Notes: generated from the sequence alone by a model not told the origin. DNA of 64,000 nt from Caulobacter sp048541825 (GCF_048541825.1 NZ_CP183333.1:81407-145406), one strand, 5' to 3'; counted from the stretch's first letter, positions 8,704 to 17,207 are shown. Numbers and translations are program-made.

Positions 8704-9563
8704 GGCGCCTTTCCTTCGTTTAGCATCCAATCGTAGGCATCACCGCCAATGCCGTCGGTCTTCTGGAGACGAGCCTTCAGGGCCGGTGCAGCGAAGGTCG
8801 AGAGGTGGTGCAGAATGTGCCTGTCGCCACCGCCGAAGTCGCCAGCGAACCACCGGTAGATCGATGACACGACGAGCCTGTCGCCTTCAAAGCGGACCCC
8901 TCGGGGATGGTTGACGTAGTCGCGGGCGGCTGCGTCGAGCCGGGCGGACAGGTCCTGTCCGCGCCATGCGACGCGCGGAAGGTTGGGGCAGCTGAACGAC
9001 GCGCAGTTAATGGCGTAGTGCACGCGTGGATCGCGCCAGCCGGTCCGCAGGATACCGTTCTCAATGTCGTCCAGCGACAGGGCAATGTTGCTGACCGTGA
9101 CGGCCCTGGCCTTCCACGGACCGATCGACAGCACGGTCGGACGAATGTCGCGGATAGACCTGACCGGATACGCCGCCAGCACTGTGTCGATGGTGACCGC
9201 GTTGTATAGATTGGCCCAAAAGGCGAATTGCTCGGCGCGGGTCAGTTGGGCCGGATCGGTCCCGGCAAGGCGCGCGATATAGGCCTTGAGCGCCGTACGG
9301 TCAGCTGCGGAGGCTTTCCAGCTGCGGTAGTCGACCCGGACAACACCGGCCTGAAGCGAGGTCCGACGCGCTAGCAAGGCGTCAAAGGCTCCGTGGTCGA
9401 GAGTCTGGGCGCCCGCCGTGGCGTCGACGAAGCGCGACAGCCGGGTGACCGCGTGCGCTGTCGTCGAGGAGAGGATTATTGTGCCTGCCATCGTCGCGAC
9501 CGCCCTGCGGGTCAGGCCAGATGGCGCCAGCGTGGCGTGGTGGCCAGGTCTTGGACGGTTCAA
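8700..9563 (-). CDS. DUF547 family exported protein
   Basis: A 287-residue protein. I choose the TTG ending at 9563 because AAGGAG lies 8 bases upstream and the following residues form an export signal with a twin arginine (GLTRRAVAT, a hydrophobic run, then TTAHA). The longer ATG/GTG-type frame has no ribosome site. The mature part has the DUF547 hallmarks FWANLYNAVTI and HYAINCASFSCPNLP; the family is thought to have a papain-like fold with a catalytic Cys, but its substrate is unknown. A perfect SigF-type promoter is about 60 bases upstream, and three genes follow with overlapping ends. Confidence 0.85.
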   Translation of the reverse strand: MNRPRPGHHATLAPSGLTRRAVATMAGTIILSSTTAHAVTRLSRFVDATAGAQTLDHGAFDALLARRTSLQAGVVRVDYRSWKASAADRTALKAYIARLAGTDPAQLTRAEQFAFWANLYNAVTIDTVLAAYPVRSIRDIRPTVLSIGPWKARAVTVSNIALSLDDIENGILRTGWRDPRVHYAINCASFSCPNLPRVAWRGQDLSARLDAAARDYVNHPRGVRFEGDRLVVSSIYRWFAGDFGGGDRHILHHLSTFAAPALKARLQKTDGIGGDAYDWMLNEGKAP

Positions 9564-9625
9564 CTCTGTTACTCCTTCACGGTCGTGGCGCGGCGACGCC
9601 AACCAGATTGCGGTCACAACGGTAG

Positions 9626-9651
9626 TTCGCGGGAGCTTGGTCTACGGTTAC
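9626..9651 (-). promoter_or_regulatory. SigF-type promoter of the DUF547-VTT-oxidoreductase operon
   Basis: The minus strand reads GTAACC (9646-9651), a 16-base spacer and CGAA (9626-9629). This is identical in form and spacing to the site before sigF. It implies a leader of roughly 55 bases ahead of the TTG start. Known Caulobacter SigF promoters have this -35/-10 pair. Confidence 0.7.
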
Positions 9652-9935
9652 AGTTGGTCCGTCAGGAAAGCGAATATTCGGCCTGGGACGTCGGTGGCGG
9701 GTGAGGCGACCTACACGCAGCGCTCGGCCGGCCCCCTGCGTCCCGGTTGAAGTTAGCCCAGCGCCTAGGTCCCACGGCGCTTCCGGCGCACGACATGGGC
9801 CGCGATCAACGGTCCGGGAAAGGCACGCCGGGATCCTTGGGCGGGGCGGAGCGCCCCGAGGTCGCGCCGCCGGATCCGCTCAAGACTGGCGAGGTCCGAA
9901 CTCAAGTTTCCTCCGGGTAGGCTGTCGCCATGCCT

Positions 9936-10580
9936 TCACCAGCGCAAGGCGCGGGGGCCGATGGCCGCGCCGATCGCGCCGACGATGGACATGCCCAGCA
10001 AATACCAGGTGGCGAGAAAGGCCGCCGCGTTCTCCTGGCAGTGCAGTCCGTAGACCGTCGCGCCGACACCGCCAGCCGCCATGCCGAGCGCCATTCCGGT
10101 CAGAACCGGACGCGTGGACGCAAATCTGCGCATGCAAAGGGTGACGGCCAGCAGGACTGGCGCCGATATCAGCGGGATCCATACGGGGCAGGTCTTCCAT
10201 GAACTGCCCAGCCAGACGGTGACCCGGTCCGCCGGAGCGGCGGCCACGATCTCTAGGGCAGCCATGGCGGCGACCGCCGTGAAAGGCATTGCGGCCACGA
10301 TCCAGAAGGCGGGCAGAAGGATCGCGCCAGGGCGGGCCAGGCGGCACGTCGCCGCGACGCCTAGGGCCGCGACGGCGGCGGTGAACCCGAACTTCATCCA
10401 GAACGAGATGGTTCCAACGGCCGCACCCATGTCCGGCCGAACCCCAAGCAGGGTAACAAGCAGGGCAACGGCCGCCGCTCCACCGATCATGAGATGCAGG
10501 GTGACCTTTCGCTCGACGGCGTAGGGTTTGACGACGGTGGTTTCGGCCGCCAGACGGGCGATCAGGTCATCGGTCCGCAT
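9936..10580 (-). CDS. nrsF: NrsF-type membrane anti-sigma factor (DUF1109)
   Basis: A 214-residue protein with about six membrane segments that holds SigF inactive at the inner membrane. I use the second of two adjacent ATGs because GGGAGG is then 5-6 bases away. With this start the two loop cysteines are C131 (SSWKTCPVW) and C181 (GLHCQEN). To my recollection these are the same two positions reported as needed for de-repression by chromate and cadmium in Caulobacter crescentus NrsF. The start overlaps the end of sigF by 14 bases, so the pair is translationally coupled. Confidence 0.85.
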   Translation of the reverse strand: MRTDDLIARLAAETTVVKPYAVERKVTLHLMIGGAAAVALLVTLLGVRPDMGAAVGTISFWMKFGFTAAVAALGVAATCRLARPGAILLPAFWIVAAMPFTAVAAMAALEIVAAAPADRVTVWLGSSWKTCPVWIPLISAPVLLAVTLCMRRFASTRPVLTGMALGMAAGGVGATVYGLHCQENAAAFLATWYLLGMSIVGAIGAAIGPRALRW

Positions 10581-11121
10581 CATCGCCTCCCTTTCCGACC
10601 CGGGACATGAGGGCTTTAAGGCCTCGATGAACGCTGACCTTGACTAGCGACGGAGACAAACCCGAGGCTGCCGCTGCTTCCTCCGTGCTCAGGCCCTCGA
10701 TTCGGGTTTTGCGGATCGCGTCACTCTGGTTGATGGGTAGGCTGTCAAGCAGCCGCGTTATGTCCCGCGCATGCATGGCGTCCTCGGTCCAGTCCGGGGC
10801 GAACAGTTCATCGGCGTGGTCGAACGGCGACCAGGATCGGACGCGCTTGCGTCGGTAGTGGTCGATCAGCTTGTAGCGGGCGATGGCGTGAGCCCAGGGC
10901 GTGAACAATCCGGCGCGGTCAAATGTCTCCCGCCGAACATGCACCGCGATCAAACAATCCTGCACCAAGTCCTCAACGTCTGCATCGTCGCAGCCAAGTC
11001 GGCGCGCGAAGAAAAGTTTCAAGTGCGCCGACAGGTCGGAAAGCAGGCGGCCCTGGGCAACGGCGTCGCCGTCCAGACCCATGAGCATCAGCGCCTTCAG
11101 CTTCTGTTCTGTCTCCCGCAC
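10567..11121 (-). CDS. sigF: ECF RNA polymerase sigma factor SigF
   Basis: A 184-residue ECF sigma factor with region 2 (about residues 27-95, including DVEDLVQDCLIAVH and the -10-binding region HAIARYKLIDHYRR) and region 4 with helix-turn-helix STEEAAAASGLSPSLVKVSVHRGL-like residues near 144-168. The start is GTG with AGGA 6 bases upstream. Its partner nrsF follows with a 14-base overlap. A GTAACC-N16-CGAA element lies 20-45 bases upstream of the GTG, so the operon is probably autoregulated. In Caulobacter this type of sigma factor responds to chromate and cadmium or oxidative stress (family knowledge). Confidence 0.9.
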   Translation of the reverse strand: MRETEQKLKALMLMGLDGDAVAQGRLLSDLSAHLKLFFARRLGCDDADVEDLVQDCLIAVHVRRETFDRAGLFTPWAHAIARYKLIDHYRRKRVRSWSPFDHADELFAPDWTEDAMHARDITRLLDSLPINQSDAIRKTRIEGLSTEEAAAASGLSPSLVKVSVHRGLKALMSRVGKGGDDADR

Positions 11122-11140
11122 CCTTGTTCCTGACTGTGAG

Positions 11141-11166
11141 TTCGCTGGGTAGGCGCGAACGGTTAC
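11141..11166 (-). promoter_or_regulatory. Autoregulatory SigF-type promoter of sigF-nrsF
   Basis: Minus-strand GTAACC (11161-11166), exactly 16 bases, then CGAA (11141-11144). The start codon begins 20 bases after the -10 element, giving a short leader. Confidence 0.8.
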
Positions 11167-11300
11167 AGGCGCGCGGCGATTTCGTCATCCGCCGACATTT
11201 CGTATGTCGGGTTAATCGACTCCAGCTGCGTTTAGGGCTGACCCTCTTGGAGCTGCAAACGGCCTCAGTGGCGCTTGTCGGTGAGGCAGGATCCGGGCCT

Positions 11301-11927
11301 TCACCCAGCCTGTCGGCTATCCTCGCCTTCGTGCAGTATGCCAGCGGCTAATAGCATCGTGCGTGTTGCGGGCCACAAGGCGTCACGGTCAGGCACCACC
11401 TTGGCCATGACGTTCAAGCCGACCAGAAATGTTTTCAGTGCAAGGGCCGTTGCTGCAACGTCGGTATCGTCACGGAGTTCGCCTCTCGCGACGGCCAGCT
11501 TCAATAGCGTCTCAAGGCGTTCCAGGCGCGCGATCATGTGTGCGGCGACCTTGGGGCCTAAAGCGGCATCGACCCCACAGAGCGCGCCCACACTGTTAAC
11601 CGCCAGGCAACCTCTCGCATCGCTATCCAGAGCCAGGCTTTGGCAAATGCTTTTGAACGTCTCCGCAATCAGCCCGCAGATACTGCCTTCCTGCGTCACG
11701 TACGCAAACGCCCTGTCGGGTGAGCGCTCCAGGTAACGATCAAGGGCTTCGAGGAACACCGCCTCCTGGCTTTCGAACGCGTTGTAAAAACTTGAACGCG
11801 TAATCCCCAGTCGTTCGGACAGGGCTTTGACCGAGGTGGCCTGATAGCCATCCCGCCAAAACGCCATCAGCGCCGCGTCTAAAGCGGCATCGCGATCGAA
11901 CTGCGCAGGCCTGCCGGGCTTGGACAT
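11301..11927 (-). CDS. TetR/AcrR family transcriptional repressor
   Basis: A 208-residue regulator. The frame can start eight codons earlier at a TTG, but the ATG ending at 11927 (MSKPGRPAQFDRD) gives the usual N-terminus of this subfamily. The N-terminal helix-turn-helix spans about residues 10-55 (ATSVKALSERLGITRSSFYNAF). The rest is an all-helical ligand-binding domain with a Cys pair region (GCLAVNSVGALCG). It is divergent from the DUF1330/AhpD-like pair and an imperfect inverted repeat lies between them, so it most likely represses those genes. Confidence 0.85.
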   Translation of the reverse strand: MSKPGRPAQFDRDAALDAALMAFWRDGYQATSVKALSERLGITRSSFYNAFESQEAVFLEALDRYLERSPDRAFAYVTQEGSICGLIAETFKSICQSLALDSDARGCLAVNSVGALCGVDAALGPKVAAHMIARLERLETLLKLAVARGELRDDTDVAATALALKTFLVGLNVMAKVVPDRDALWPATRTMLLAAGILHEGEDSRQAG

Positions 11928-11933
11928 GTTATT

Positions 11934-11951
11934 TTGTACACTTCTGGACAA
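11934..11951. promoter_or_regulatory. Candidate TetR operator
   Basis: TTGTAC, 6 bases, GGACAA: an inverted repeat with one mismatch immediately upstream of the tetR start and in the divergent promoter region. The position fits autoregulation and control of the 12062-12934 genes. Confidence 0.4.
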
Positions 11952-12061
11952 TATTAGCGTTGCGTTTTATACAGTCGTGAACATAATTGATCTACCGGCC
12001 CTTGTCGAGAAGAGGGAAGGCCATTCACGGCTCGCACTGCCAGACCCAAAAGGAAACCCAA

Positions 12062-12352
12062 ATGACCGCGTTCTTTGTCGTCACAACCACTGTCAAGGAC
12101 CAGGAAGCATATCAGGCCTACGTCCAAAGCGTCGGCGCCACGCTCACGCCGTTCGGAGGCAAAGCGGTGTTGCGCGGTAAAGCCGATAGCGCCCTCGTGG
12201 GCCAGCTAACGCATCAGACGGTCGGTATCATCGAGTTCCCGGATATCGACGCAATCGGGGCTTGGCACGCATCCGCCGCCTATCAGGCGCTCGTTCCACT
12301 CCGCACGCGCGCAGCAGACATGACGATCACCACCTACGTGGTTCCCGCATAA
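12062..12352 (+). CDS. DUF1330-like dimeric alpha-beta barrel protein
   Basis: A 96-residue protein with the DUF1330 pattern: beta strand AFFVVTTTVKD, the YQAYVQSVGATLTPFGGKAVLRG segment split by a helix, IIEFPDIDAIGAWHASAAYQAL, and a final strand MTITTYVV. The start is the ATG at 12062 with AAGGA about 9 bases upstream; the longer frame has no such site. Members are small ferredoxin-like-fold proteins of unsettled function. It is followed 27 bases later by an AhpD-like gene and lies opposite a TetR gene, suggesting an inducible oxidative or xenobiotic response. Confidence 0.8.
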   Translation: MTAFFVVTTTVKDQEAYQAYVQSVGATLTPFGGKAVLRGKADSALVGQLTHQTVGIIEFPDIDAIGAWHASAAYQALVPLRTRAADMTITTYVVPA

Positions 12353-12379
12353 CTTCCGCCAACTTGAAAAGGACTAGGA

Positions 12380-12934
12380 ATGTTCACCTATCACAACAAG
12401 ATGACGGCTCCGGTTCAGTCCGTTCCCTTTATCGACAGTGCTGAATCTATGTTTGGCTTTGTGCCTAACCTTCACAAAATATTGGCAGAATCTCCGGCAG
12501 CTCATGAAGCCTATTCTGTCACATATAAACTGGCGACTGAAAAAACTAACCTAACACCGATAGAAGTACAAGTCGTATTGATGGCGTCGAATTATCACAA
12601 TAGCTGCCATTATTGCATGGCGGGCCACTCAATGATTATGAAGATGATAAATGCGCCTCAGGACGTTATTACTGCGCTTCGTGAAGGTAAGCCGATCAAC
12701 GATGCAAAACTAGAAGCGCTACGCACCTTTGCTCGCCAATTACTTGAAATGCGCGGCCATGTCGGCGACCCGGCGCTGGAGGCGTTTCTGCGCGCAGGCT
12801 ATAATAAATCACAGGCGCTTGATGTTCTTGTCTGCCTTTCGGCAAAACTGATTTCGAACTTCACGAATGCTCTGGCCCACACCGAGATTGACGCGCCAAT
12901 GAAGCCTTTGGCCTGGACACCACAGGCGGCCTGA
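12380..12934 (+). CDS. Carboxymuconolactone decarboxylase / AhpD-like protein
   Basis: A 184-residue all-helical protein of the CMD/AhpD superfamily. The redox motif CHYC is present in NSCHYCMAGHSM (about residues 75-86), with the downstream His expected for peroxidase-type members. Base use differs sharply from the surroundings: many A/T-ending codons (tat, aat, aca, tta) and near-even GC. This suggests a more recent arrival than its neighbours. It shares a likely transcript with the DUF1330 gene. The substrate is unknown; organic peroxide reduction is the usual role for AhpD. Confidence 0.85.
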   Translation: MFTYHNKMTAPVQSVPFIDSAESMFGFVPNLHKILAESPAAHEAYSVTYKLATEKTNLTPIEVQVVLMASNYHNSCHYCMAGHSMIMKMINAPQDVITALREGKPINDAKLEALRTFARQLLEMRGHVGDPALEAFLRAGYNKSQALDVLVCLSAKLISNFTNALAHTEIDAPMKPLAWTPQAA

Positions 12935-12939
12935 AATGT

Positions 12940-12974
12940 GCGCTTTATGAACAGAGCTAATGTTCATAAAGCGC
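12940..12974. terminator. 14-bp perfect hairpin after the AhpD-like gene
   Basis: Arms GCGCTTTATGAACA (12940-12953) and its exact complement (12961-12974) with a 7-base loop, starting 6 bases after the stop codon. There is no long T-run, so it may be a terminator or an mRNA-stabilising hairpin. Confidence 0.65.
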
Positions 12975-13102
12975 TACCTTCAGTGCCAGAGAGGTCTCAC
13001 AGATAATCGCTCGCTTTAGTTGACATCGGACTGGCCCCCTTTGAACTGGATAGGGTCGGGCGGGAACGGTGGTGAATACGCCGTCAACTTCCTTGGGCGG
13101 AA

Positions 13103-13360
13103 TTAGCCAGACAACTCAGTCCGCAAAGACTGCTTCACCTCGGACGGCAAGACGCGCCAATCCACATCTCTCAATGCTCCCTCGAGTGCATAGAGTAGAT
13201 TCAAGCTTGCGGCAGGCGCAGCGGCAAGCCTGACGCGAGCGAAGGCTTCCACGGCGCCGAGTGCACGCAGGTCATCTTCGCGGGTAATCCCGACGCTTTC
13301 CAGCCACCGCGCCGAAACTTTGCCGAGCCCCCGGAGTTCGCTGATCCGCTTCGTACTCAT
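13103..13360 (-). CDS. TfoX C-terminal domain protein
   Basis: An 85-residue protein matching the TfoX/Sxy C-terminal domain: ISELRGLGKVSARWLESVGI near the start, DLRALGAVEAFARV, and SLNLLYALEGALRDVDWRVLP. The domain contains a helix-hairpin-helix-like fold. Stand-alone versions are common in proteobacteria. The N-terminal TfoX domain is absent, which is usual for these short forms. No operon partner is evident. Confidence 0.8.
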   Translation of the reverse strand: MSTKRISELRGLGKVSARWLESVGITREDDLRALGAVEAFARVRLAAAPAASLNLLYALEGALRDVDWRVLPSEVKQSLRTELSG

Positions 13361-13558
13361 CGTTTAGGTTCCTCTGTTCGGCGAGTCCAGTTTTCCAGGA
13401 GCAGGTCAGCTTCTTGAGGAGCACGGCGGAGGGCGGAATTCCATGCGATCTAACCTTATCCCTATCCAGGCGAAGTGTTCGAGCGCATTTGCAGAGCGGG
13501 GGAGGCCAGTCAGAGCGCTATGCGCTGTCGCCGCTCACCCCCGCCCCCGCCGCCAACC

Positions 13559-14602
13559 TTAGAGTTCGACTACAATCTTTCCGAAATGGCCCCCGGAGCG
13601 CATCAGCTCAAACGCTTCGCTGATCTTGGCCACAGGGAAGCGAGCATCGATCACGGGCTTGATCCGGTGAAGGTCGATGAAGGCCACCAGCTCTTCGAAA
13701 TGCTGGCGCGATCCGACTGTTATGCCGTGGATGTCAGCGTTCAGACCCTGGATCGGACCTAGAAGCGGCTGAGCTCCAAAGCCAGTCAGGACGCCGATTT
13801 GCGAAACAACACCGCCGGCTGCCAGGCTTGCGATCGAAGAGGCGTAGGTGTCGGGCCCGCCCAGCTCAAGCACATGGTCAACGCCCTCGCCATCGGTCAG
13901 CGACAGGGCCTGCTCGTGCCAGGTCGGATGGGTCCGATAGTTGATCGTTTCATCTGCGCCCAGGGCCCGGGCGCGTTCAATCTTGGCGTCGCTGGATGAC
14001 GTAAGGATGACCCGGGCGCCAAGGGCCTTGGCGATCTGCAGGCCAAACAGCGAAACGCCGCCTGTGCCTTGCACGAGTAGGGTCTTGCCGTGACTTAGGT
14101 TGCCCCGTGCCACCAGGGCGTGCCAAGCGGTAACGCCGGCGCAAGGGAGCGTAGCCGCCTCGGCGAAATCGAGGCTCTCCGGAATGGCGACCAGGGCCTG
14201 CTCGGACATCACCAAGCGTTCGCTGAGCACGCCATCGGCTTCACCGCCGAGAGCTGAACCACGATGGTGGCGCGTGAACGGCCCTTCAGACCACGCCGGC
14301 ATGAATGTAGGGGATACACGATCGCCGACACGCCAACGGGTCACGGCATCGCCGACAGCTGTAACGATACCGGCTGCGTCAGACAGGGGCGATAGCCCGG
14401 CGCTGACGCCAGGATAGGCGCCGTCGACGACCAGCAGGTCGCGATAGTTCAAGCTCACAGCGACGACCCGGATTTCCACCTGGTCCAGACCCAGTTGGAC
14501 CTCGGCCAACGGGGCGGAACGGATTTCGTAGCGGCCGCTAGAGCCCGTCAGTTCATAGCGCACAGGCACGCTCGGCATGGCCAGGCGATGAGGGTGTTGC
14601 AT
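13559..14602 (-). CDS. MDR-superfamily NAD(P)-dependent alcohol dehydrogenase / quinone reductase-like
   Basis: A 347-residue medium-chain dehydrogenase/reductase. The start is the ATG ending at 14602, with GGAG 5 bases upstream; the open frame reaches 14 codons further without one. The GroES-like domain carries LNYRDLLVVDGAYPG and GVTAWHAL. The Rossmann domain has GTGGVSLFGLQIAK. The structural zinc Cys cluster is missing, so it is a zinc-independent enzyme. It faces a divergent TetR gene across a long inverted repeat, so transcription is probably induced by its substrate. Confidence 0.88.
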   Translation of the reverse strand: MQHPHRLAMPSVPVRYELTGSSGRYEIRSAPLAEVQLGLDQVEIRVVAVSLNYRDLLVVDGAYPGVSAGLSPLSDAAGIVTAVGDAVTRWRVGDRVSPTFMPAWSEGPFTRHHRGSALGGEADGVLSERLVMSEQALVAIPESLDFAEAATLPCAGVTAWHALVARGNLSHGKTLLVQGTGGVSLFGLQIAKALGARVILTSSSDAKIERARALGADETINYRTHPTWHEQALSLTDGEGVDHVLELGGPDTYASSIASLAAGGVVSQIGVLTGFGAQPLLGPIQGLNADIHGITVGSRQHFEELVAFIDLHRIKPVIDARFPVAKISEAFELMRSGGHFGKIVVEL

Positions 14603-14613
14603 AACGACTCCGT

Positions 14614-14677
14614 TTTCTTTATCGATCAATACATAATTGGCCAAGGGTGAGCCTTTTTATAGTGATCGATAAAGAAA
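14614..14677. promoter_or_regulatory. Paired operator between divergent MDR and TetR genes
   Basis: An inverted repeat of 18-base arms with one mismatch: TTTCTTTATCGATCAATA at 14614-14631 and its near-complement at 14660-14677. Each arm itself contains the palindrome ATCGAT. The arms lie just upstream of each divergent start codon, as expected for a repressor acting on both promoters. Confidence 0.6.
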
Positions 14678-14686
14678 TGGTGTGTT

Positions 14687-15298
14687 GTGGCGCGTGGACG
14701 TAATCGAAGCTTCGATAGGGATCAGGCGCTCGACCGGGCCATGCGGCTATTCTGGGACCACGGCTACGATGGGGTCAGTATCGGGCGCCTGTGTGAGGCG
14801 ATCGGCATCGCTCCCCCTAGCCTCTACGCCGCGTTCAAATCCAAAGAGGATCTCTATCGCGAGGCGGCGCTGCTCTATGGACAACGGCACGGCGAGCCCG
14901 TTTTTGCGGCTGCCGCTCAGGAAAAAACGGCCGCTGACGCCATAGCGCGCCTTTTGCAATTGGCAGCTGTTGCGTTTTCGGATCCTGGAACGCCGGCGGG
15001 GTGTTTTGCGGCGACAGGGCTGTTGACGACCTCGCCAAGCATTGAAAACCTGGCCGAGACCACCTGGGCCATGAGGCGCGCAACGCGCGACTGGGTTCAA
15101 GCCCGTCTCGAGCTGGAGATTGCCGCAGGCGCCTTGCCCGACCGCCTCGAAGCAGAACTGATTGCTGACTATGTGGCCATGTTGATTGAGGGGCTGGCCG
15201 TTCAAGCCCGAGACGGCACAAGCGCCAGAAGGCTGGGTGAACTTGCGAGCTTGGCGTCAGACAGTTGTCGTCACTTACTCGAGCCGTCACGCTTTTAG
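14687..15298 (+). CDS. TetR family repressor divergent from the MDR dehydrogenase
   Basis: A 203-residue TetR-type regulator starting with GTG (MARGRNRSFDRDQALDRAM). The helix-turn-helix is at about residues 28-50 (VSIGRLCEAIGIAPPSLYAAF). The C-terminal ligand domain contains GCFAATGLLTT. It is closest in layout to repressors that control adjacent dehydrogenases. A long inverted repeat separates it from that gene. It ends in a gene-poor stretch. Confidence 0.85.
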   Translation: MARGRNRSFDRDQALDRAMRLFWDHGYDGVSIGRLCEAIGIAPPSLYAAFKSKEDLYREAALLYGQRHGEPVFAAAAQEKTAADAIARLLQLAAVAFSDPGTPAGCFAATGLLTTSPSIENLAETTWAMRRATRDWVQARLELEIAAGALPDRLEAELIADYVAMLIEGLAVQARDGTSARRLGELASLASDSCRHLLEPSRF

Positions 15299-15852
15299 AC
15301 GTATTCTTGACCTTCGACCCATCCTTCAGGTGCCGGGATCAAATATTCAATCGCTCCCCGTAGAAACTCGTGGATGCGGCTCCCCACATCGGTAGACTAC
15401 ATGCGACTTTAGTCACCATCTACGATGTTTGCAGAGCACCCCTTAAACACACAGAACGCGCTCAAGGCTATCCGCCCCTGGCTTCTGCGGACACACTCTT
15501 TCACCCGCCGCCGTCGCTGAAGCCAACTTTAGAAGGAGGGAGAGCAAGATAGGTCCATGGCGCGATCCTCAGCCACAGCGAGTGTAGAAGGTGGAATTCA
15601 GTGGATAGCGCTTGCTGATGCGATCGACCGGGACACCATCTTTCAGCTGCACAGCTGGAAGAGCGTGCGCTAGTTTTACGGCATGACGCGAGAGCCGCTG
15701 CCTGGGTGCCCCACAGATCCTCATGGTCCCCGTCTTGGCCAATGCACGCGGACCCGGCCCGCATTGCTCGCGCGATCATCGCGGATCGGGGAGCCTATCT
15801 CGCGGTCGGATGCCCAAGCGAGTGTGGTAAAACTCACAGCTGGCAGCGCGAC
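15299..15852. other. Gene-poor interval
   Basis: I see no frame with convincing family signature or ribosome site, no RNA gene and no clear repeat in these 550 bases. Confidence 0.4.
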
Positions 15853-16206
15853 CTAGGCCTTCAGGTCGACCAAGGTGCCTTTCTGGATTTTGTCTTTGTC
15901 GTCGCCCAAGACCTGTTGTTTGATCATTTCCTTGATCTGATCCTCGATCTTCTGGCGATCCTTGGAATCCATTGCCTTCAGCTCGACCTCGGTGACGCCG
16001 AGCTTGCTGAGCATAGCCGCGCGCATCTTCTGTGCCGGGGTCAGCTTGGCGTAGTCGAGAAACTCGTCCTTCGCGGATTTGGTGCCTGCGGCGCTGACGC
16101 TATCGGTAGAGCCGGTCGTGGCCGTCGGTGCGGTAGCAGTATTGATCTTGGCCAAGGCCGAGACGTTGACCGACGCTAGGATGCTGCTGGAACCAGAAAC
16201 TAGCAT
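15853..16206 (-). CDS. Small hypothetical protein with conserved KMRAAMLSKLGV motif
   Basis: A 117-residue protein. The ATG ending at 16206 has GGGAG 5 bases upstream and is preferred over a GTG four codons earlier. The first 45 residues are Ser/Thr/Ala-rich and low-complexity. The C-terminal half (DEFLDYAKLTPAQKMRAAM, then LGVTEVELKAMDSKDRQKIEDQIKE) is charged and helical, and resembles short alphaproteobacterial proteins of unknown function. It has no membrane segment. It stands alone between gene-poor regions. Confidence 0.7.
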   Translation of the reverse strand: MLVSGSSSILASVNVSALAKINTATAPTATTGSTDSVSAAGTKSAKDEFLDYAKLTPAQKMRAAMLSKLGVTEVELKAMDSKDRQKIEDQIKEMIKQQVLGDDKDKIQKGTLVDLKA

Positions 16207-16860
16207 GAGAACTCCCACCTTGAACTAAGGTGCGGCTCTCCTTGCAAGCTTCATGCAATCTTGGCCCGAAACGTGCCCAATAAAATCAATATCTTGCTAG
16301 GGCATCGGAATGGCTCACCGACCCCACCGCAATGATTGCCGTGTAGATTCTACCGCGGGGCGCTTTGACGTGTCTGCACCTGCTTCGAAGAGGGGCCCCG
16401 CCAAAGGATTGATGTCCACATTGATTTTACGGAAAGCTTGTCTCGCCATAAGGGCCCCAATCGGTGCCGATCGGGGCTCCTGCAGTCTGCCGATTTTCCC
16501 ACTTAGTTCAATGCCAGGGCGCGGGATGGGCGGGTCTATCTTCGACACCGATGCACAGCCCGGCGCTAGGCGCCCACCGAACTGCCGCGCGTTCTTGGAG
16601 CTCTGCGGCCCAGTGGCTCGCTACTCGGATACGGCAATGTGCAACACCCCCGAACATGCGGTCTCTTCCGATAATGTTCATTATGAGCGAAATATATGTA
16701 GCCGGGCGAATTCTATTTTGAAGTGCGATTTGTGAGTTTTTCATGGGCTTAAGTCCACGGTTCTGTGCGGACGGCCACGAGACAACGCCCTAGATACTCC
16801 AGGAGCAGGGGCTGCTTTTTAGGGGTTGGAGACACGTCGTCCGGCTGGTAGTTCGTATTT
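16207..16860. other. Gene-poor interval before the ArsR-PhzF-OCD operon
   Basis: No supported gene. A short inverted repeat (ATAATG-TT-CATTAT) is at about 16672-16685. TTCGTA at about 16852 and TACGAA at about 16877 bracket the arsR start and could be an ArsR operator, but this is weak. Confidence 0.35.
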
Positions 16861-17196
16861 ATGCGAATTAGCGATAGTACGAAATTAGAAAATTTGGAAC
16901 GCATTCGACTGTTGAAGGCCTTGGCCAGTCCGGTCCGCCTGCTGATCCTCGACTACCTCAAGCACGCTGCGGATCACTTTCCCCCTCAGGTGGACGGGGA
17001 CTTCGAGGATGATGGCGTGTGTGCGGATTTTATCCGCGAGAAGCTGGGCATCGCTGCCGCGACTGCGTCCAGGCACCTAACGCTCTTGGTGGAAGCTAGG
17101 TTCTTGGTCGCGACACGAAAAAAGGGTTGGACCTTTTACCGCCGTGACGAGGCCGCAATCTGCCGTTTCACACAACACCTACAATCTTCACTTTGA
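16861..17196 (+). CDS. ArsR-family winged-helix regulator
   Basis: A 111-residue regulator with the ArsR fold: RIRLLKALASPVRLLILDYL, a recognition helix region ATASRHLTLLVEARFL, and a beta wing with RKKGWTFYRRD. No obvious metal-binding CxC pair is in the recognition helix; single Cys residues occur at GVCADF and near the end. It heads an operon with PhzF-like and ornithine cyclodeaminase-like genes (14-base gap, then a 4-base overlap) and probably controls them. Confidence 0.8.
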   Translation: MRISDSTKLENLERIRLLKALASPVRLLILDYLKHAADHFPPQVDGDFEDDGVCADFIREKLGIAAATASRHLTLLVEARFLVATRKKGWTFYRRDEAAICRFTQHLQSSL

Positions 17197-17207
17197 GAAC
17201 ATCATTG

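Noticed and set aside
15501..15779. 92-codon minus-strand frame
   Set aside because: Unstructured composition with no conserved motif or start signal.
16310..16735. 141-codon plus-strand frame
   Set aside because: No family signature and no ribosome site, and open frames overlap on the opposite strand too.
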